Below are positions 24,356 to 32,557 of a stretch of DNA of 64,000 bases, piece by piece. The position numbers and the translations under genes are program-made. Position 1 is the first letter of the stretch. Each line of letters begins with the position of its first letter. The stretch covers positions 186,001 to 250,000 of the forward strand of contig NZ_JAIVKU010000002.1 of the NCBI RefSeq assembly GCF_020524165.1. Direction: 5' to 3'. Below the pieces are notes generated by a model. It was not told the DNA's origin and searched no databases. It saw only the letters and a list, made by a program, of their open reading frames with translations. The DNA comes from Guptibacillus hwajinpoensis. GTDB taxonomy: Bacteria > Bacillota > Bacilli > Bacillales > Guptibacillaceae.

Positions 24356-25378
24356 ATGAAGTATGTATCAACTTTATTGCTCGTTATGGTTTTATCTCTC
24401 GGTGTTCTTGCAGGTTGTGGAAATAGTGAAAATGCTGGAGCCGACGAGAATGGAAAGATTAAAATCATTGCGGCCCATAACCAAACTTCACCAGAGAACC
24501 CATATCAATTCGGAATGAAAGAGTTTAAAAAAGTAGCAGAAGAAAGTAGCGATGGAAGTATAGAAGTAGAAGTCCATGCAGGAACATTAGGTACAAGCGA
24601 ATCAGAACTTGTTGAAAAACTTAAACTTGGCGGAGCGGACGTTGTCCTTGTGTCTCCTGGTTTTATGTCGAAAACGGGTATTAAAGAAATTGATTTATTC
24701 GCCATGCCTTACGTTTTTGATAGTTATGATCATTGGGAGAAAGCAGTTAGTGGAGACGTAGGTGATCAAATTGCTAAAACGATTAATGAGAAGTCAGATA
24801 ACACGTTTAAAGTACTAGGGTATTGGACAGCAGGCGTACGTCACTATTATGGTAAAGAACCGTTAAATAACATGGCGGATATTGAAGGTATGAAATTCCG
24901 CACCCAAACTTCTGGGGCAATTGCAGACTATTGGGAGGAAACTGGAGCAGTACCAACATCTGTAGCATGGGGAGAGTTATATCAAGCCATGCAACAGGGA
25001 GTAGTAGATGCTTCTGAGAATGCCTATCCTTATTTTGTTCAACAAAATCACCACAAGACTGAAAACGGAAAGTACATTACAGAAACAGCTCATGACTACA
25101 CGACACGCTTGCTACTAATTAATGGAGAGAAATTCGATTCTTATACTGATGAGCAAAAGGATGCCGTACTAAAAGCAGCTGAAGCTTCCGTTAAGAAAGA
25201 AGTTGAGGTTCTTCACCAGCAAGAAGAAGAGTACAAACAAAAAGCGATTGATGAAGGCGCAATCGTAAATGAAATTGACCGAGAACCTTTCATTGAGTTA
25301 GCTAAACCAATTCAGGAAAAAAATGCAGAAGAAATCGGTGCGACTGAGTTATTGAAAGAAATTCGTGATTTGAAATAA
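24356..25378 (+). CDS. dctP: TRAP transporter substrate-binding lipoprotein (DctP family)
   Basis: This 340-residue lipoprotein has a lipobox LAGC at Cys21. The DctP fold is seen in GTLGTSESELVEKLKLGGADVVLVSPG, ADIEGMKFRTQTSGAIADYWEETGAVPT (the substrate-carboxylate region) and WGELYQAMQQGVVDASENAYPY. It captures a sugar acid for the DctQM permease. AAGGGGG precedes the ATG. A hairpin separates it from dctQ, likely raising its mRNA level. With kdgK/kdgA in the operon, a uronate or ketodeoxyaldonate ligand is expected. Confidence 0.88.
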   Translation: MKYVSTLLLVMVLSLGVLAGCGNSENAGADENGKIKIIAAHNQTSPENPYQFGMKEFKKVAEESSDGSIEVEVHAGTLGTSESELVEKLKLGGADVVLVSPGFMSKTGIKEIDLFAMPYVFDSYDHWEKAVSGDVGDQIAKTINEKSDNTFKVLGYWTAGVRHYYGKEPLNNMADIEGMKFRTQTSGAIADYWEETGAVPTSVAWGELYQAMQQGVVDASENAYPYFVQQNHHKTENGKYITETAHDYTTRLLLINGEKFDSYTDEQKDAVLKAAEASVKKEVEVLHQQEEEYKQKAIDEGAIVNEIDREPFIELAKPIQEKNAEEIGATELLKEIRDLK

Positions 25379-25392
25379 GTGAAGAAGAGGGC

Positions 25393-25422
25393 GGCGAGGG
25401 TATAGCTAGTATTACCTTCGCC
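25393..25422 (+). other. Intra-operon hairpin between dctP and dctQ
   Basis: GGCGAGGGTA pairs with TTACCTTCGCC with one mismatch and no T run. It may stabilise the dctP mRNA 3' end or act as a partial terminator, giving more binding protein than permease. Confidence 0.5.
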
Positions 25423-25469
25423 ATTCATCTAATCGCTCGTCTCAGGTTTGTAAAAGGGGGAATTTGGCT

Positions 25470-25949
25470 GTGCTTATTAAGCTGCTTGAGCGGATTCAAT
25501 TAACAATCGGTGTTTTGTTTCTAGTAGTCTTTTTCATCACAATTGTTATTCAAGTCATTACACGGTATATGGGTGTTTCAGCTATCTGGACAGAGGAAGT
25601 TGCAACGTATTCGTTTATTTGGGCAGTATTTATGGGAGCATCTGTGATGCTTAATCGAAGAGAGCATTTTAAATTCGACCTTTTATTGAATAAATTAACT
25701 GGTAAAAGCAAAAAAAGCTTATATCTTATAAATGATTTTATCCTTCTCTTGTTTAGTATAGGGTTATGTTATTTAGGAATCGAAGCTGTGCAAAACTTTT
25801 GGAACTACACATGGGTATCTATCCCGGAATTAAAGATGGGGTATGTTTGGATCTCCATTCCAATTATGGGTGGAACAATGTTCATTTACACGCTTGCTCA
25901 CATTCTCCGTAATGTAAGAAGTTTCTCCGAAAAGGAGGTAACCGAATGA
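25470..25949 (+). CDS. dctQ: TRAP transporter small permease (DctQ family)
   Basis: This 159-residue membrane protein has four helices, with WTEEVATYSFIWAVFMGASVM the DctQ family signature in the second helix region and REHFKFDLL following. It forms the small subunit with DctM. The GTG at 25470 fits the spacing from AAAGGGGG, although the TTG at 25464 is possible. The stop overlaps the dctM start (ATGA). Confidence 0.87.
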   Translation: MLIKLLERIQLTIGVLFLVVFFITIVIQVITRYMGVSAIWTEEVATYSFIWAVFMGASVMLNRREHFKFDLLLNKLTGKSKKSLYLINDFILLLFSIGLCYLGIEAVQNFWNYTWVSIPELKMGYVWISIPIMGGTMFIYTLAHILRNVRSFSEKEVTE

Positions 25950-27235
25950 TTGGTATTCTGTTAGTAGGTCTATTTATTATCTTAATGTTTCTAGGCATTC
26001 CCATTGCTTTCGTCATTGGCATTGTAGCTTTGTTAGGAATTTTGAATGTTCCTTATATTCCTGAAGTAACTGTACCCGTTAAAATGTTGAATGGTTTAGA
26101 TTCGTTTGTATTACTAGCAGTTCCACTCTTTATATTAGCGGCAAACTTAATGAATAGTGGTCAAATTTCACAAAAGTTAATCGATCTGGCGCTAGCGATT
26201 GTAGGTCATATTCGTGGTGGACTAGCTCATGCGAATATTCTTGTCTCTATGTTATTTGCAGGAGTTTCAGGTGCAGCTCAAGCTGACACCGCGGGAGTAG
26301 GGAAGATCTTAATCCCTAATATGAAGAAACAGGGATATGACACTGAAACAGCCGTAGGTATTACAGCAGCATCATCTACTATTGGGGTAATCATTCCTCC
26401 AAGCATCCCAATGATTATCTTTGCTGGACTTACGAATGTATCAGTTGGTGCTTTGTTTTTAGTAGGAATCATTCCTGGTATTCTCGTTGGTCTTGGCATG
26501 ATGGTACTGGTTTATATTCTTGCGAGAAAGAGAGGATATCCAACCTACCAAAAAGCTTCCATGAAAAATTTTATGAAGCAGTTTATCGGTACTATACCCG
26601 CCTTAATGACTCCAATTATCTTAATCGGGGGAATCATTACAGGCATTTTTACAGCAACTGAAGCTGCTGCATTTGCTTCACTTTATACAGTTATCATTGG
26701 TCTTTTTTATTACAAGACACTAAAAATAAAAGATTTCCCAAAAATTCTAGTCGATACGCTAACACTTAGTTCATTGTCTCTATTCGCTTTAGCGGCGGCA
26801 AATGCTCTGGGTGAATTGATGAGTTACTATCAATTATCCTTATGGGCTGAGCAATTTTTTGCCAATAACATTGATAGTAAATGGGTTTTTCTTTTGATCA
26901 TTATTGCTTTCTTCTTATTCATAGGAACATTTATGGATGCTATACCAGCCATGATTTTATTTATCCCAGTTATATTGCCAGTTGCGATCGGTTTTGAAAT
27001 TGATCCTATTTTGCTGGGGATTGTGACAATCATGACGTTGGCTGTTGGACTGGTGACACCGCCATATGGTTTGTGTTTACTTTTAGCTGCGAAAATAGGA
27101 AAGCTACCAGTAGAGCGTTCATTAGGAGCCGTTATGCCGTATATCGCCATTGTCCTCGTAGTTCTTTTAGTCGTGGCTTTTATACCCGATGTCGCTTTTT
27201 ATCTTCCAAAAGTGATTAATCCTAATTTGTTTTAA
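25946..27235 (+). CDS. dctM: TRAP transporter large permease (DctM family)
   Basis: This 429-residue protein has about 12 membrane helices and carries Na+-driven transport of the dctP-bound solute. DctM hallmarks are FLGIPIAFVIG, AVPLFILAANLMNSG, GVSGAAQADTAGVGKILIP and GIIPGILVGLG near the middle, and VTPPYGLCLL near the end. It is the last gene of the kdg operon, followed 90 bp on by a terminator. Na+ coupling is the rule for this family. Confidence 0.9.
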   Translation: MIGILLVGLFIILMFLGIPIAFVIGIVALLGILNVPYIPEVTVPVKMLNGLDSFVLLAVPLFILAANLMNSGQISQKLIDLALAIVGHIRGGLAHANILVSMLFAGVSGAAQADTAGVGKILIPNMKKQGYDTETAVGITAASSTIGVIIPPSIPMIIFAGLTNVSVGALFLVGIIPGILVGLGMMVLVYILARKRGYPTYQKASMKNFMKQFIGTIPALMTPIILIGGIITGIFTATEAAAFASLYTVIIGLFYYKTLKIKDFPKILVDTLTLSSLSLFALAAANALGELMSYYQLSLWAEQFFANNIDSKWVFLLIIIAFFLFIGTFMDAIPAMILFIPVILPVAIGFEIDPILLGIVTIMTLAVGLVTPPYGLCLLLAAKIGKLPVERSLGAVMPYIAIVLVVLLVVAFIPDVAFYLPKVINPNLF

Positions 27236-27327
27236 GCATGAATCCTATTAATCGGAGTTGAAGTGCGAAGCAAGAGTAAGAAATACAAAAGAAAAAGCTA
27301 ACATAACTTATCAAAAATAGGGAAACG

Positions 27328-27358
27328 GCGGGGTGACTATATTCACCTCGCTTTTTTT
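27328..27358 (+). terminator. Terminator of the kdg-dctPQM operon
   Basis: GCGGGGTGA (27328-27336) pairs with TCACCTCGC (27343-27351) with one wobble, followed by T7. Confidence 0.88.
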
Positions 27359-27369
27359 CAGAATATTCA

Positions 27370-27398
27370 TTGAAAAGTTATCAATTCTAAGTTATTCT
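27370..27398 (+). promoter_or_regulatory. Candidate promoter of the yhfZ-like regulator
   Basis: TTGAAA (27370-27375), 17 nt, TATTCT (27393-27398). The conserved operator block begins 11 bp downstream. Confidence 0.5.
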
Positions 27399-27409
27399 AT
27401 ATAGTGAGA

Positions 27410-27429
27410 ATACGAAAAACTGTATATTG
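27410..27429. promoter_or_regulatory. Candidate YhfZ operator 1
   Basis: ATACGAAAAACTGTATATTG directly precedes the ribosome-binding site of yhfZ. It matches 18 of 20 positions of the block at 28396-28415 before yhfY. A shared site before the regulator and before its operon suggests autoregulation. Confidence 0.6.
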
Positions 27430-27439
27430 AGGTGAGGAT

Positions 27440-28372
27440 ATGGAACGCAAATGGGAGAAATTATACAGCAAGAATGGGCTTGCAGCTAGGAGAATTGCTG
27501 CTAATTTACTAGCGATCGAGCCGGGAAACCGTATTCCTCGCGTAAGTGATTTTGTTACAGAAACATCACTTGGAAGGGGGACAATTCAAGGAGCGTTACG
27601 TCTACTTGAAGAAATCGGAGCCATTGTTCTTGAAGCGAGAGGTCACCTTGGTACGTTTCTTGTTAGAACCGATCGACAGTTACTTTGGGATATTGCAGGA
27701 CTTGGATCTGTTATGGGTGCCATGCCTTTGCCATATTCGAGAAAATATGAAGGCCTTGCTACCGGTTTAGTTCAGGTGCTTGAAAGAATGAAAATTCCTT
27801 TTAATCTTGCCTTTATGAGAGGGTCATCAAATCGAATTGAAGCGTTGAAAGCTGGAAGATATGATTTTGTAATTGTTTCAAGGCTTGCAGCTGAGCTTGC
27901 TATTGAGAATGATAGTAGTATCGAAATGGTTAAAAATTTTGGAAATAACTCCTACGTCTCAGGACATGAGATTGTTTTTTCCAACCCTAATAACAAATCC
28001 ATTCAAAGCGGTATGCGTGTAGGGATTGACTATTCTTCAGCTGATCAGCATCTTCTTACGGAGTATGAAACAGAAGGTATTGACGTTCAATTAATTGAAG
28101 TAAACTACATGCAGTTGATGGAGATGCTCAAGAACAATGAAATTGATGCTGCAGTTTGGAATAAGGATGAGGTCATTCATTCAGAAGAAATGGGAAAAGG
28201 ATCTTTCCGCTCAAATAAAGCTCAGGAACTAAGTAAGAAAGTAAATGAGGCTACTATGCTCTTACATAGGGAGAGAGTAGAACTCAGAGAGGCCTTACTT
28301 GAGCTATCTGTCATTGACGTTCAAGAGTTGCAGATTCAAGTTGAAAAAGGAGAAATTTATCCACATTATTAA
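27440..28372 (+). CDS. yhfZ: YhfZ-like GntR-type transcriptional regulator
   Basis: This 310-residue protein has an N-terminal winged-helix DNA-binding segment (residues about 10-75: IPRVSDFVTETSLGRGTIQGALRLLEEIGAI, then the wing EARGHLGTFLV). The C-terminal domain (about 90-300) resembles a periplasmic-binding-protein-like ligand domain, as in E. coli YhfZ. It is the first gene of a yhf-type cluster and separated from yhfY by its own promoter region. The shared 20-bp block before both genes is its likely binding site. The ligand is unknown. Confidence 0.82.
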   Translation: MERKWEKLYSKNGLAARRIAANLLAIEPGNRIPRVSDFVTETSLGRGTIQGALRLLEEIGAIVLEARGHLGTFLVRTDRQLLWDIAGLGSVMGAMPLPYSRKYEGLATGLVQVLERMKIPFNLAFMRGSSNRIEALKAGRYDFVIVSRLAAELAIENDSSIEMVKNFGNNSYVSGHEIVFSNPNNKSIQSGMRVGIDYSSADQHLLTEYETEGIDVQLIEVNYMQLMEMLKNNEIDAAVWNKDEVIHSEEMGKGSFRSNKAQELSKKVNEATMLLHRERVELREALLELSVIDVQELQIQVEKGEIYPHY

Positions 28373-28395
28373 ATAGGGGTTCCTATAAAATTAAT

Positions 28396-28415
28396 ATACT
28401 AAATACTGTATATTG
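28396..28415. promoter_or_regulatory. Candidate YhfZ operator 2
   Basis: ATACTAAATACTGTATATTG overlaps a possible -10 (TATACT) and ends in the GGAGG of yhfY. It also forms the inverted repeat AATATAC/GTATATT. Confidence 0.6.
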
Positions 28416-28428
28416 GAGGATTGATTTT

Positions 28429-28791
28429 ATGACGACGATTAAAGAACGATTAGATATTTTGAAAGCAGGTGATGTGATTAGTTCAGAAGCTTCAACTATC
28501 GCCGAGCAAGCCGTTCAAAGATTAAGCAGTCAGACGCAAAAGCCGCTTCCTCAAAATAAAGTAGAAATGTTTGTCACTCATCTTGCATCCGCCTTAACGC
28601 GTATCTCTCGTGGAGATTCGATCGATGCGCCCCCGGTTGAGCTCATTTCGGAAATCGAGCATTCAGATCTCATACAAGTAGCAAAAAGGGAGATTAGCTG
28701 GATTCAATCCAATTGGGCTGAAGAAATTCCACAATCTGAACTTGCCTTTTTAAAAATACACTATGTATCTATTTTTCAAGAAATCAAATAG
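28429..28791 (+). CDS. yhfY: YhfY-like PRD domain protein
   Basis: This 120-residue protein is a stand-alone PTS regulation domain: an all-helical fold with MFVTHLASALTRISRGDSID holding the conserved His, as in E. coli YhfY. PRDs are usually phosphorylated by PTS proteins within antiterminators or activators. A free PRD with no DNA- or RNA-binding part must act through a partner, perhaps the neighbouring YhfZ. Its GGAGG is part of the upstream operator block. It is first of the main yhf operon. Confidence 0.8.
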   Translation: MTTIKERLDILKAGDVISSEASTIAEQAVQRLSSQTQKPLPQNKVEMFVTHLASALTRISRGDSIDAPPVELISEIEHSDLIQVAKREISWIQSNWAEEIPQSELAFLKIHYVSIFQEIK

Positions 28792-28803
28792 GAGGAGATT
28801 TAA

Positions 28804-29163
28804 ATGAAAATTGTTGTAGGTGGTCAGGTAGATAAAAAAGAAGTTGAAGCCCTTGTGAAGGAACATGGGCCAGATGGGGTGGAAACCTTAGTGAAATCAG
28901 ATGTAGAAGCCGCAATGGCAGTGAAAACTGGTCAGGCAGATTACTATGTTGGCGCGTGTCACACTGGGGGGGGCGGTGCGCTAGCAATGGCGATTGCTAT
29001 AATTGGAAAGCCTAGCTGTGAAACAGTTTCTATGCCGGGAAGGAAACCGAATGAAGAGAAAATTATACAGGCTGTTAAGGACGGAAAAAAAGCATTTGGT
29101 TTTACTGCAGATCATATGGAAACTGCCGTGCCGATGATTATGAGGGCAATTAAAGCACTATAA
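28804..29163 (+). CDS. yhfU: YhfU-like DUF2620 protein
   Basis: This 119-residue small cytoplasmic protein begins MKIVVGGQVDKKEVE and contains a Gly-rich core HTGGGGALAMAIAIIG and a C-terminal FTADHMETAVPMIMRAI. This is the DUF2620 pattern of E. coli YhfU. The fold looks like a small alpha/beta protein with a PTS-IIB-like feel, and its position directly before the YhfT transporter suggests a transport or sensing accessory. Biochemical function is not known. AGGAGGAG precedes the ATG. Confidence 0.8.
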   Translation: MKIVVGGQVDKKEVEALVKEHGPDGVETLVKSDVEAAMAVKTGQADYYVGACHTGGGGALAMAIAIIGKPSCETVSMPGRKPNEEKIIQAVKDGKKAFGFTADHMETAVPMIMRAIKAL

Positions 29164-29182
29164 TTTGGAGGGGGTTCATTAC

Positions 29183-30478
29183 ATGGAAATGGTTCTTGTC
29201 ATCTTAATAGGGGCTATGGCAGCTGTTCTTGCGAATTTGAATTTGGCAGTCTTTAACGATGGCTTACGACCAATTGTACCTGAAAATACGGAAGGGCGCA
29301 TGGGACGTAAAGAGCTTGGTTTAACTGCTTTTGCTATGAGTTTTGGACTTGTTGTTGGGTTTGGGATTCCGTTTACCATTACAGCAAGCATTATCCTTAT
29401 CCATAGCATTTTGCTAGGAACAGATATCATTGGATTGATCACACCGCGAAATAAATGGGGTACGCCTGTTGCAGCAATTGTAGGTGGAGCTTATGGTGCA
29501 GGTTTATTAGTTGGATTAGAAGGATTTGTCACTTTATTTGAAAAACTGCCATTAAATTTTTTAGATGCAATGGGCCAAGTGGGGTCGCCTGTCGTGGTAA
29601 CCTTCATGGCATTTCCAGCTCTAGCTGTGGCATTGCAATTCAGTGTTAAAAAAGGTGTTCTGACGTTTATCACTTCAGCCATTATCCGGCAGTTAGCTGT
29701 ATGGTTAAATGAAAGCGGTGCCATGACTTTCGGTGATACGACGGTTACGTTAAATCAAGAAGGAATGGCTCTCATTACTGGAATGATTTTCTTAATTACA
29801 TATGCTGTACGTCAAAAACCTGAAGGGGACGGAAGCGGTATTGATCTTGCTTCGGTTTTCAGTGAGAGAGTCGATCGCATTAAAAAGCATGTCGTTTATT
29901 TCATGATTATGGGTGGGCTTATTGCTGCGGCTACGAACCTTTTGATTATGGCTGGAGATCCAATATCTTTAAATTTAATTGCAGACGGAAAAATAACAGA
30001 TGCTGCTATTGCTGCTGGAGCTCGTGCACTTGGATTTATCCCTCTAGTTGCTAGTACGGCGATTGCAACAGGTGTTTATAGTCCAGTTGGATTTACGATC
30101 ATTTTCGTCGTTGGATTACTTGTTCCAAATGTATGGGTTGCAGCTATTATCGGTACTATTACTGTTTTTCTAGAGGTAATGCTACTAAGCCAGATTGCTC
30201 GTTTTCTTGATAAATATCCTGGTGTACGTCAATCAGGAGAAAATATTCGTACCGCAATGAGTCGAATTTTAGAAGTTGCTCTTTTGATTGGTGGTGCAAA
30301 CGCAGCTAATGCTATTGCTCCTGGCCTCGGGTTCTTTATCATTGCAGGATTTTATTTGTTAAATGAGATTGCGGGCCGACCAATTGTGCGAATGGCTGTA
30401 GGACCGATTGGCGCGATCGCAGTTGGGATTTTGGCAAACATTCTTGTTGTTCTCGGACTTATGCAAATACCACAGTAG
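29183..30478 (+). CDS. yhfT: YhfT-like membrane transporter
   Basis: This 431-residue protein has about 11-12 membrane helices and the YhfT family features RPIVPENTEGRMGRKELGLTAFAMSFG and a long Gly/Ala-rich core. The family is a predicted transporter of unknown substrate, always in yhf-type operons. ATG 29183 is chosen after GGAGGGGG; the frame opens 18 bp earlier at a TTG. Start spacing of 19 bp from yhfU fits co-translation. Length agrees with E. coli YhfT. Confidence 0.82.
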   Translation: MEMVLVILIGAMAAVLANLNLAVFNDGLRPIVPENTEGRMGRKELGLTAFAMSFGLVVGFGIPFTITASIILIHSILLGTDIIGLITPRNKWGTPVAAIVGGAYGAGLLVGLEGFVTLFEKLPLNFLDAMGQVGSPVVVTFMAFPALAVALQFSVKKGVLTFITSAIIRQLAVWLNESGAMTFGDTTVTLNQEGMALITGMIFLITYAVRQKPEGDGSGIDLASVFSERVDRIKKHVVYFMIMGGLIAAATNLLIMAGDPISLNLIADGKITDAAIAAGARALGFIPLVASTAIATGVYSPVGFTIIFVVGLLVPNVWVAAIIGTITVFLEVMLLSQIARFLDKYPGVRQSGENIRTAMSRILEVALLIGGANAANAIAPGLGFFIIAGFYLLNEIAGRPIVRMAVGPIGAIAVGILANILVVLGLMQIPQ

Positions 30479-30492
30479 AAGGAGGAGCTAAG

Positions 30493-31410
30493 ATGATTCA
30501 AACGGTTAGAGGACAAATTGATCCTACTGAACTCGGAGTTTGTTCCGCTCATGAACACCTTTGTATTGACCTATCACGAATCAAAAAAGATCCCGACACT
30601 ATTCTTGATGATATAGGTGGAATGGAAGAAGAACTTCGCTACTTTAAAGGTTCAGGTGGACAGGCAATGGTTGAAGTTACGAACGATGGAATGGGACGTA
30701 ATGCCACTCTCCTTAGGAGGTTAAGCGAAGCAACCGGTGTGCATCTTATCGCAAGTACAGGATTTTATAAAGATCCATTCCTCCCAGATCAAGCAACGAA
30801 ATGGAATCGTGATCAATTTGCACAACGTATGATTGATGAAATAAAGAATGGGATTAATGGAACAGACGTTTATCCTGGTGTTATTGGAGAAATTGGGAGC
30901 AGTCATAATGAGATCAAGCCTATTGAAGAAGAACTTTTAACTGGGGCAGGAATCGCAGCAATGGAAACGGGACTTCCGCTCACCACACATACAACGCTTG
31001 GAACGATGGGCGTCGAGCAAGTTGAACTTTATGCTGCTCTTGGATTGCCAATGAAGCAATTGATTGTGGGGCATCAAGACCTTAATCAAGATGATGAACG
31101 AGTACTTGCTGTTGTGGAAGCTGGGGCGTTTGTAGGATTTGATACAATAGGCAAAATTAATTATCGACCTGATGAAGAGCGAATTAAAACGATTTGTCTT
31201 CTAATTGAAAGAGGATATGGTGAGCAGATTTTATTATCTGCTGATTTAACAAGAAAGTCACATTGGCATAAGCACGGTGGTATTGGATATGACTATGTTC
31301 TCAATGAATTTGTTCCTCGCTTAAAAGAAATTGGTTTGTCTGATGAGGATATCAGAATGGTGTTAATTGACAATCCAGCGCATGCTTTCAGTCGAAAGGG
31401 GAGCGCATAA
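30493..31410 (+). CDS. php: Phosphotriesterase homology protein (YhfV/Php)
   Basis: This 305-residue TIM-barrel amidohydrolase-superfamily protein has AHEHLCIDLSR (HxH metal motif), the GEIGSSHNEI region where the bridging residue lies, TTHTTLGTMG, IVGHQDLNQD and a C-terminal Asp in LLSADLTRKSHW. E. coli Php has this form. Related enzymes act as lactonases or phosphodiesterases, and the physiological reaction of Php is unresolved. It sits 14 bp after yhfT and 2 bp before yhfS. Confidence 0.85.
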   Translation: MIQTVRGQIDPTELGVCSAHEHLCIDLSRIKKDPDTILDDIGGMEEELRYFKGSGGQAMVEVTNDGMGRNATLLRRLSEATGVHLIASTGFYKDPFLPDQATKWNRDQFAQRMIDEIKNGINGTDVYPGVIGEIGSSHNEIKPIEEELLTGAGIAAMETGLPLTTHTTLGTMGVEQVELYAALGLPMKQLIVGHQDLNQDDERVLAVVEAGAFVGFDTIGKINYRPDEERIKTICLLIERGYGEQILLSADLTRKSHWHKHGGIGYDYVLNEFVPRLKEIGLSDEDIRMVLIDNPAHAFSRKGSA

Positions 31411-31412
31411 CA

Positions 31413-32507
31413 TTGAAATATCAGGAATCTGTCATACCTCAGATGTCGGTTGAAGAAGCAACAAAAAAGCAGTTTGAAATTGTCGATTTTATTACGAAAG
31501 AATTTAAGAATAATGAAATGTTCCAGGATGGTGATCGCGGTGTGCATCCGATCTATAAGCGTCCTAGAACAACTGCGAAAGTTGAAAAAGTGATAGCGAA
31601 TGTTTTTGGAGCTAATCAAGCGGTACTTGTGCGAGGATCGGGTACTGGTGCCATTCGCTCGCTCTTAAGTGCCCTCCTCGAACCGGGAGAATCCATGATT
31701 ATTCACTCTGCACCTATTTATATGACAACGAAAGAAACGATTCGAATGCTTGGATTACGAACTGAAGAAGTTGATTTTAATGATTACGATGCCCTTAAAC
31801 AGAATGTTACACGTTCAGAAGCAAAGGTTTTCTATATTCAACACGCAAGACAGCAACCAAACGATACGTATCAGCTTAAAGAAGTCATTCAGATAGTGAA
31901 ATCAATCAAACCTGAAATGATCGTGGTTGTTGATGATAATTATTGTGCCTTGAAAATGCCTTGCATTGGGATTCAAGCCGGTGCGGATTACTCTACTTTT
32001 TCCGGATTTAAGCTACTAGGTCCTGAAGGAATTGGGGTGGTAGTTGGAGAGAGTGTAATCGAAACCATTCAGCAGCTAAATTATTCTGGAGGTAGCCAGG
32101 TTCAAGGGCCAGAAGCGATGGAGTTGCTTAGGGCATTACCTTTTGCCCCGGTCTCGTTAGCGATTCAGAGTCAGCAAGTTGAAATTTTGTGTGAGTTATT
32201 AAACAAAGGTGAAGTGTATGGAGTGAAAGAGGCTTATATGACAAACTCTCAATCAAAGAATGTCATTGTTGAATTAAAGGAGCCGGTTGCTCAAGAAGTA
32301 ATTGAGCGCAGTAAGACATTTGGAGCAGCAACCTATCCAGTTGGTGCAGAATCCCGGTTTGAACTAGTGCCAATGATTTATCGAGTATCTGGTAGTTTCC
32401 TTGAGAGTACACCAGAATTATTTGACTACGGTTTACGTATTAACCCAATGAAAGCTGGAGCAGAGACCGTTCTCCGTATTCTTCAAGAAGCTTTGCGAGG
32501 AGAGTAA
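31413..32507 (+). CDS. yhfS: YhfS-like PLP-dependent aminotransferase-fold enzyme
   Basis: This 364-residue fold-type I PLP enzyme has the phosphate-binding region VRGSGTGAIRSLLSALLEPG, an Asp in MIVVVDDNY holding the PLP nitrogen, and the Schiff-base Lys in YSTFSGFKLLGPEGIGV. It belongs to the cysteine-desulfurase/aminotransferase V-like group represented by E. coli YhfS. The substrate is unknown. The TTG start at 31413 follows AAAGGGGAGCG. The context of an alanine-racemase-like and a phosphopentomutase-like neighbour suggests a phosphorylated amino-sugar or amino-alcohol pathway. Confidence 0.83.
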   Translation: MKYQESVIPQMSVEEATKKQFEIVDFITKEFKNNEMFQDGDRGVHPIYKRPRTTAKVEKVIANVFGANQAVLVRGSGTGAIRSLLSALLEPGESMIIHSAPIYMTTKETIRMLGLRTEEVDFNDYDALKQNVTRSEAKVFYIQHARQQPNDTYQLKEVIQIVKSIKPEMIVVVDDNYCALKMPCIGIQAGADYSTFSGFKLLGPEGIGVVVGESVIETIQQLNYSGGSQVQGPEAMELLRALPFAPVSLAIQSQQVEILCELLNKGEVYGVKEAYMTNSQSKNVIVELKEPVAQEVIERSKTFGAATYPVGAESRFELVPMIYRVSGSFLESTPELFDYGLRINPMKAGAETVLRILQEALRGE

Positions 32508-32557
32508 TGAAACAGTTAAGAAAAGATCTATACGCTGTCGTTTAGGAGGCTACTACA

